This document shows positions 4,113-5,901 of a stretch of DNA of 5,901 nt, in pieces. The translations under genes were made by a program, and so were the position numbers. This DNA comes from an uncultured Clostridium sp. (lineage in GTDB: Bacteria; Bacillota; Clostridia; Lachnospirales; Lachnospiraceae): positions 1 through 5,901 of the forward strand of contig CALELW010000113.1 in assembly GCA_937902905.1 (NCBI GenBank), read 5' to 3'. The notes under the pieces were generated by a model. That model was not told where the DNA came from. It searched no databases and was given only the letters and a program-made list of their open reading frames with translations. The stretch's first letter is position 1. Each line of letters starts with the position of its first letter.

Positions 4113-5738
4113 TTACATCATGCCCATGCCGCCAGCACCGCCTGCTGGCATTGCTGGTGCATCTTCTTTAATATTAGCAACAACAGACTCAGTTGTCAAC
4201 AAGGTAGATGCTACACTCGTTGCATTCTGCAATGCACTTCTTGTTACCTTAGCCGGGTCAAGAATACCATTGTCTACCATATTTACATATTCTTCTGTCA
4301 ATGCGTTAAATCCAAATCCTGGCTCCTCAGAACGAACTTTATCAATGATAACAGAACCTTCCAGACCTGCATTTTCTGCAATACGGCGAAGTGGTGCTTC
4401 CAGTGCTTTCAAAATAATGCTGGCACCGGTCTTTTCGTCTCCCTCAAGAGAAGCAGCCATCTTAGCAACTTCTTTGCTTGCATGAATGTAAGCAGAACCG
4501 CCACCTGCGATAATTCCTTCTTCTACAGCTGCTCTTGTTGCTGCCAAAGCATCTTCCATACGAAGTTTTGCTTCCTGCATTTCTGTCTCAGTTGCTGCAC
4601 CAACACGTACAACAGCAACACCGCCAGCTAATTTAGCAAGTCTTTCCTGAAGTTTTTCACGGTCAAAATCAGATGTTGTCTCTTCAATCTGATTCTTAAT
4701 CTGTGCAATTCTTGCCTCGATTTCTGCTTTATCACCTTCACCATCAACAATGATTGTATTTTCTTTCTGAACTTTTACAGATTTTGCACGTCCAAGCTGA
4801 TCCATCGTTGTCTCTTTCAAATCCAAGCCAAGTTCTTCGGAAATTACCTGACCGCCGGTAAGGATTGCAATATCTTTAAGCATTTCTTTTCTTCTGTCAC
4901 CATAACCAGGAGCTTTTACAGCAACTACATTAAAGGTTCCGCGAAGTTTATTGATTACCAATGTGCTGAGAGCTTCTCCCTCTACATCCTCGGCAATAAT
5001 CAAAAGTCTTGCACTTGCCTGAACAACCTGCTCAAGCAGTGGAAGGATTTCTTGAATGTTAGAAATCTTTTTATCGGTAATCAAGATATACGGATTATCC
5101 AGTTCTGCTTCCATCTTATCCATGTTAGTAGCCATGTAAGCAGACAAATAACCACGGTCAAACTGCATACCCTCTACCATATCCAGTTCTGTCTTCATTG
5201 TCTTGGATTCTTCAATGGTAATAACACCGTCACCGGTTACTTTTTCCATTGCATCGGCAACCATTTCACCAACCTGCTCATCACCGGCAGAAATTGCTGC
5301 AACTTTTGCAATCTGCTCTTTACCGGAAAGTTTAGAACTCATGCTGCGAATGGAATCAACAGCTGTCTCTGTTGCCTTTTTCATTCCCTTGCGGAGAATA
5401 ATCGGATTTGCTCCGGCTGCTAAGTTCTTCATTCCTTCATTAATCATAGCCTGTGCCAAAACGGTAGCTGTTGTTGTACCATCACCGGCAACATCGTTTG
5501 TTTTTGTTGCTACTTCTTTTACTAACTGGGCACCCATGTTTTCAAAGGCATCCTCTAATTCAACTTCTTTTGCGATTGTTACACCGTCATTGGTAATCAA
5601 CGGAGCACCAAAAGATTTATCCAAAACAACATTTCTTCCTTTTGGTCCAAGTGTTACACGAACGGTATCTGCCAGTTTATTTACACCTGCTTCCAATGCA
5701 GATCTTGCTTCTACGCCAAATTTAATTTCCTTAGCCAT
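4113..5738 (-). CDS. groL: Chaperonin GroEL (60 kDa, Hsp60)
   Basis: This forms the double seven-membered ring that encloses and refolds proteins with ATP and the GroES lid. The 541-residue product is full length for the bacterial family. It begins MAKEIKFGVEARSAL, and has the ATP site motifs LGPKGRNVVL (30-39), the catalytic Asp51 in NDGVT, the phosphate loop GDGTTT (85-90), and Asp396 in MEDALAATRAAVEEG, the counterpart of E. coli Asp398. The apical domain spans roughly 190-370. It ends with a GGM-type tail (GGAGGMGMM), usual in GroEL and thought to line the cavity floor. AGGAGG lies 9 nt before ATG. It follows groS by 28 bp, the standard groS-groL operon. A CIRCE/HrcA operator would lie upstream of groS and outside the window, so regulation cannot be seen. 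Confidence 0.98.
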   Translation of the reverse strand: MAKEIKFGVEARSALEAGVNKLADTVRVTLGPKGRNVVLDKSFGAPLITNDGVTIAKEVELEDAFENMGAQLVKEVATKTNDVAGDGTTTATVLAQAMINEGMKNLAAGANPIILRKGMKKATETAVDSIRSMSSKLSGKEQIAKVAAISAGDEQVGEMVADAMEKVTGDGVITIEESKTMKTELDMVEGMQFDRGYLSAYMATNMDKMEAELDNPYILITDKKISNIQEILPLLEQVVQASARLLIIAEDVEGEALSTLVINKLRGTFNVVAVKAPGYGDRRKEMLKDIAILTGGQVISEELGLDLKETTMDQLGRAKSVKVQKENTIIVDGEGDKAEIEARIAQIKNQIEETTSDFDREKLQERLAKLAGGVAVVRVGAATETEMQEAKLRMEDALAATRAAVEEGIIAGGGSAYIHASKEVAKMAASLEGDEKTGASIILKALEAPLRRIAENAGLEGSVIIDKVRSEEPGFGFNALTEEYVNMVDNGILDPAKVTRSALQNATSVASTLLTTESVVANIKEDAPAMPAGGAGGMGMM

Positions 5739-5766
5739 AATTGAATTCCTCCTATCAAATCAATCT

Positions 5767-5901
5767 TTACTCTACAATTGCCAAAATATCGCTCTGACGA
5801 ACAATTACATACTCCTCGCCGTCCAATTTCACATCAGTTCCGGCATATTTGGAGTAAATCACTTTATCGCCAACTTTTACTTCCATTTTTACTTCTTTTC
5901 C
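5767..5901 (-). CDS. groS: Co-chaperonin GroES, C-terminal part (cut by window edge)
   Basis: GroES is the 10 kDa seven-membered lid of the GroEL cage. The window holds the last 44 codons and the stop (5767-5769): VKVGDKVIYSKYAGTDVKLD, then GEEYVIVRQSDILAIVE, which is the conserved C-terminal GroES barrel including the final DILAIVE strand. The N-terminal half with the mobile loop that binds GroEL lies beyond the window. It is followed after 28 bp by groL on the same strand. Confidence 0.96.
   Translation of the reverse strand, partial: GKEVKMEVKVGDKVIYSKYAGTDVKLDGEEYVIVRQSDILAIVE

Noticed and set aside
5739..5766. CIRCE/HrcA operator for the chaperonin genes
   Set aside because: The groS-groL gap is only 28 bp and holds just the groL ribosome binding site; a CIRCE element would be upstream of groS, outside the window.

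Overview
The window looks like a chromosomal segment from a low-to-moderate-GC member of the Bacillota, most likely family Lachnospiraceae. This is judged from the AT-rich intergenic DNA, strong AGGAGG-type ribosome binding sites, the protein sequences, and the groS-groL-(membrane protein)-guaB neighbourhood; no search could be run. The genes lie on two converging sides. The left part, on the + strand, carries rpsT and a dCMP deaminase gene. The right part, on the - strand, carries (in transcription order) groS (3' end only), groL, a small two-helix membrane protein, guaB and a membrane-anchored Amidase_2 peptidoglycan hydrolase.

Left to right: positions 1-58 hold nothing assignable. A sigma-A-like promoter at about 59-92 drives rpsT, which starts at TTG 180. 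A small hairpin follows its stop codon, then an intrinsic terminator at 495-524. Between this terminator and the deaminase gene lies the most striking non-coding feature: a 188-bp, almost completely self-complementary element (537-724). It is bounded by 13-bp perfect inverted repeats that begin and end with TA, and it contains a 61-nt hairpin and a branched arm with GUAA and CUUG tetraloops and a tandem G-A motif. It could be a MITE-like non-autonomous mobile element, a structured RNA, or both. The deaminase (759-1241) resembles the animal/phage-type dCMP deaminases. A bidirectional terminator at 1245-1293, partly inside the amidase coding end, separates the two converging sides.

On the - strand, groS and groL encode the chaperonin, and a small membrane gene 26 bp downstream appears to be the last gene of that operon, followed by a strong terminator (3523-3561). 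guaB has its own near-consensus promoter (TTGACA-17-TAAAAT) overlapped and preceded by two palindromes that may be operators. The guaB reading frame is broken: a well-placed ATG with a ribosome binding site at 3405 starts the expected IMP dehydrogenase N-terminus, but the frame shifts near 3301, apparently through loss of 7 nt, and the remaining 448 codons lie in another frame. The rest of the gene is intact, so this is either a recent inactivating mutation or a sequence error. The amidase gene overlaps the end of guaB by 47 nt and is probably read from the same transcript.

Functionally this is mostly a housekeeping region (translation, protein folding, GTP and dTMP precursor synthesis, wall turnover). 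The items worth attention are the 188-bp element, the guaB lesion and the guaB palindromes.
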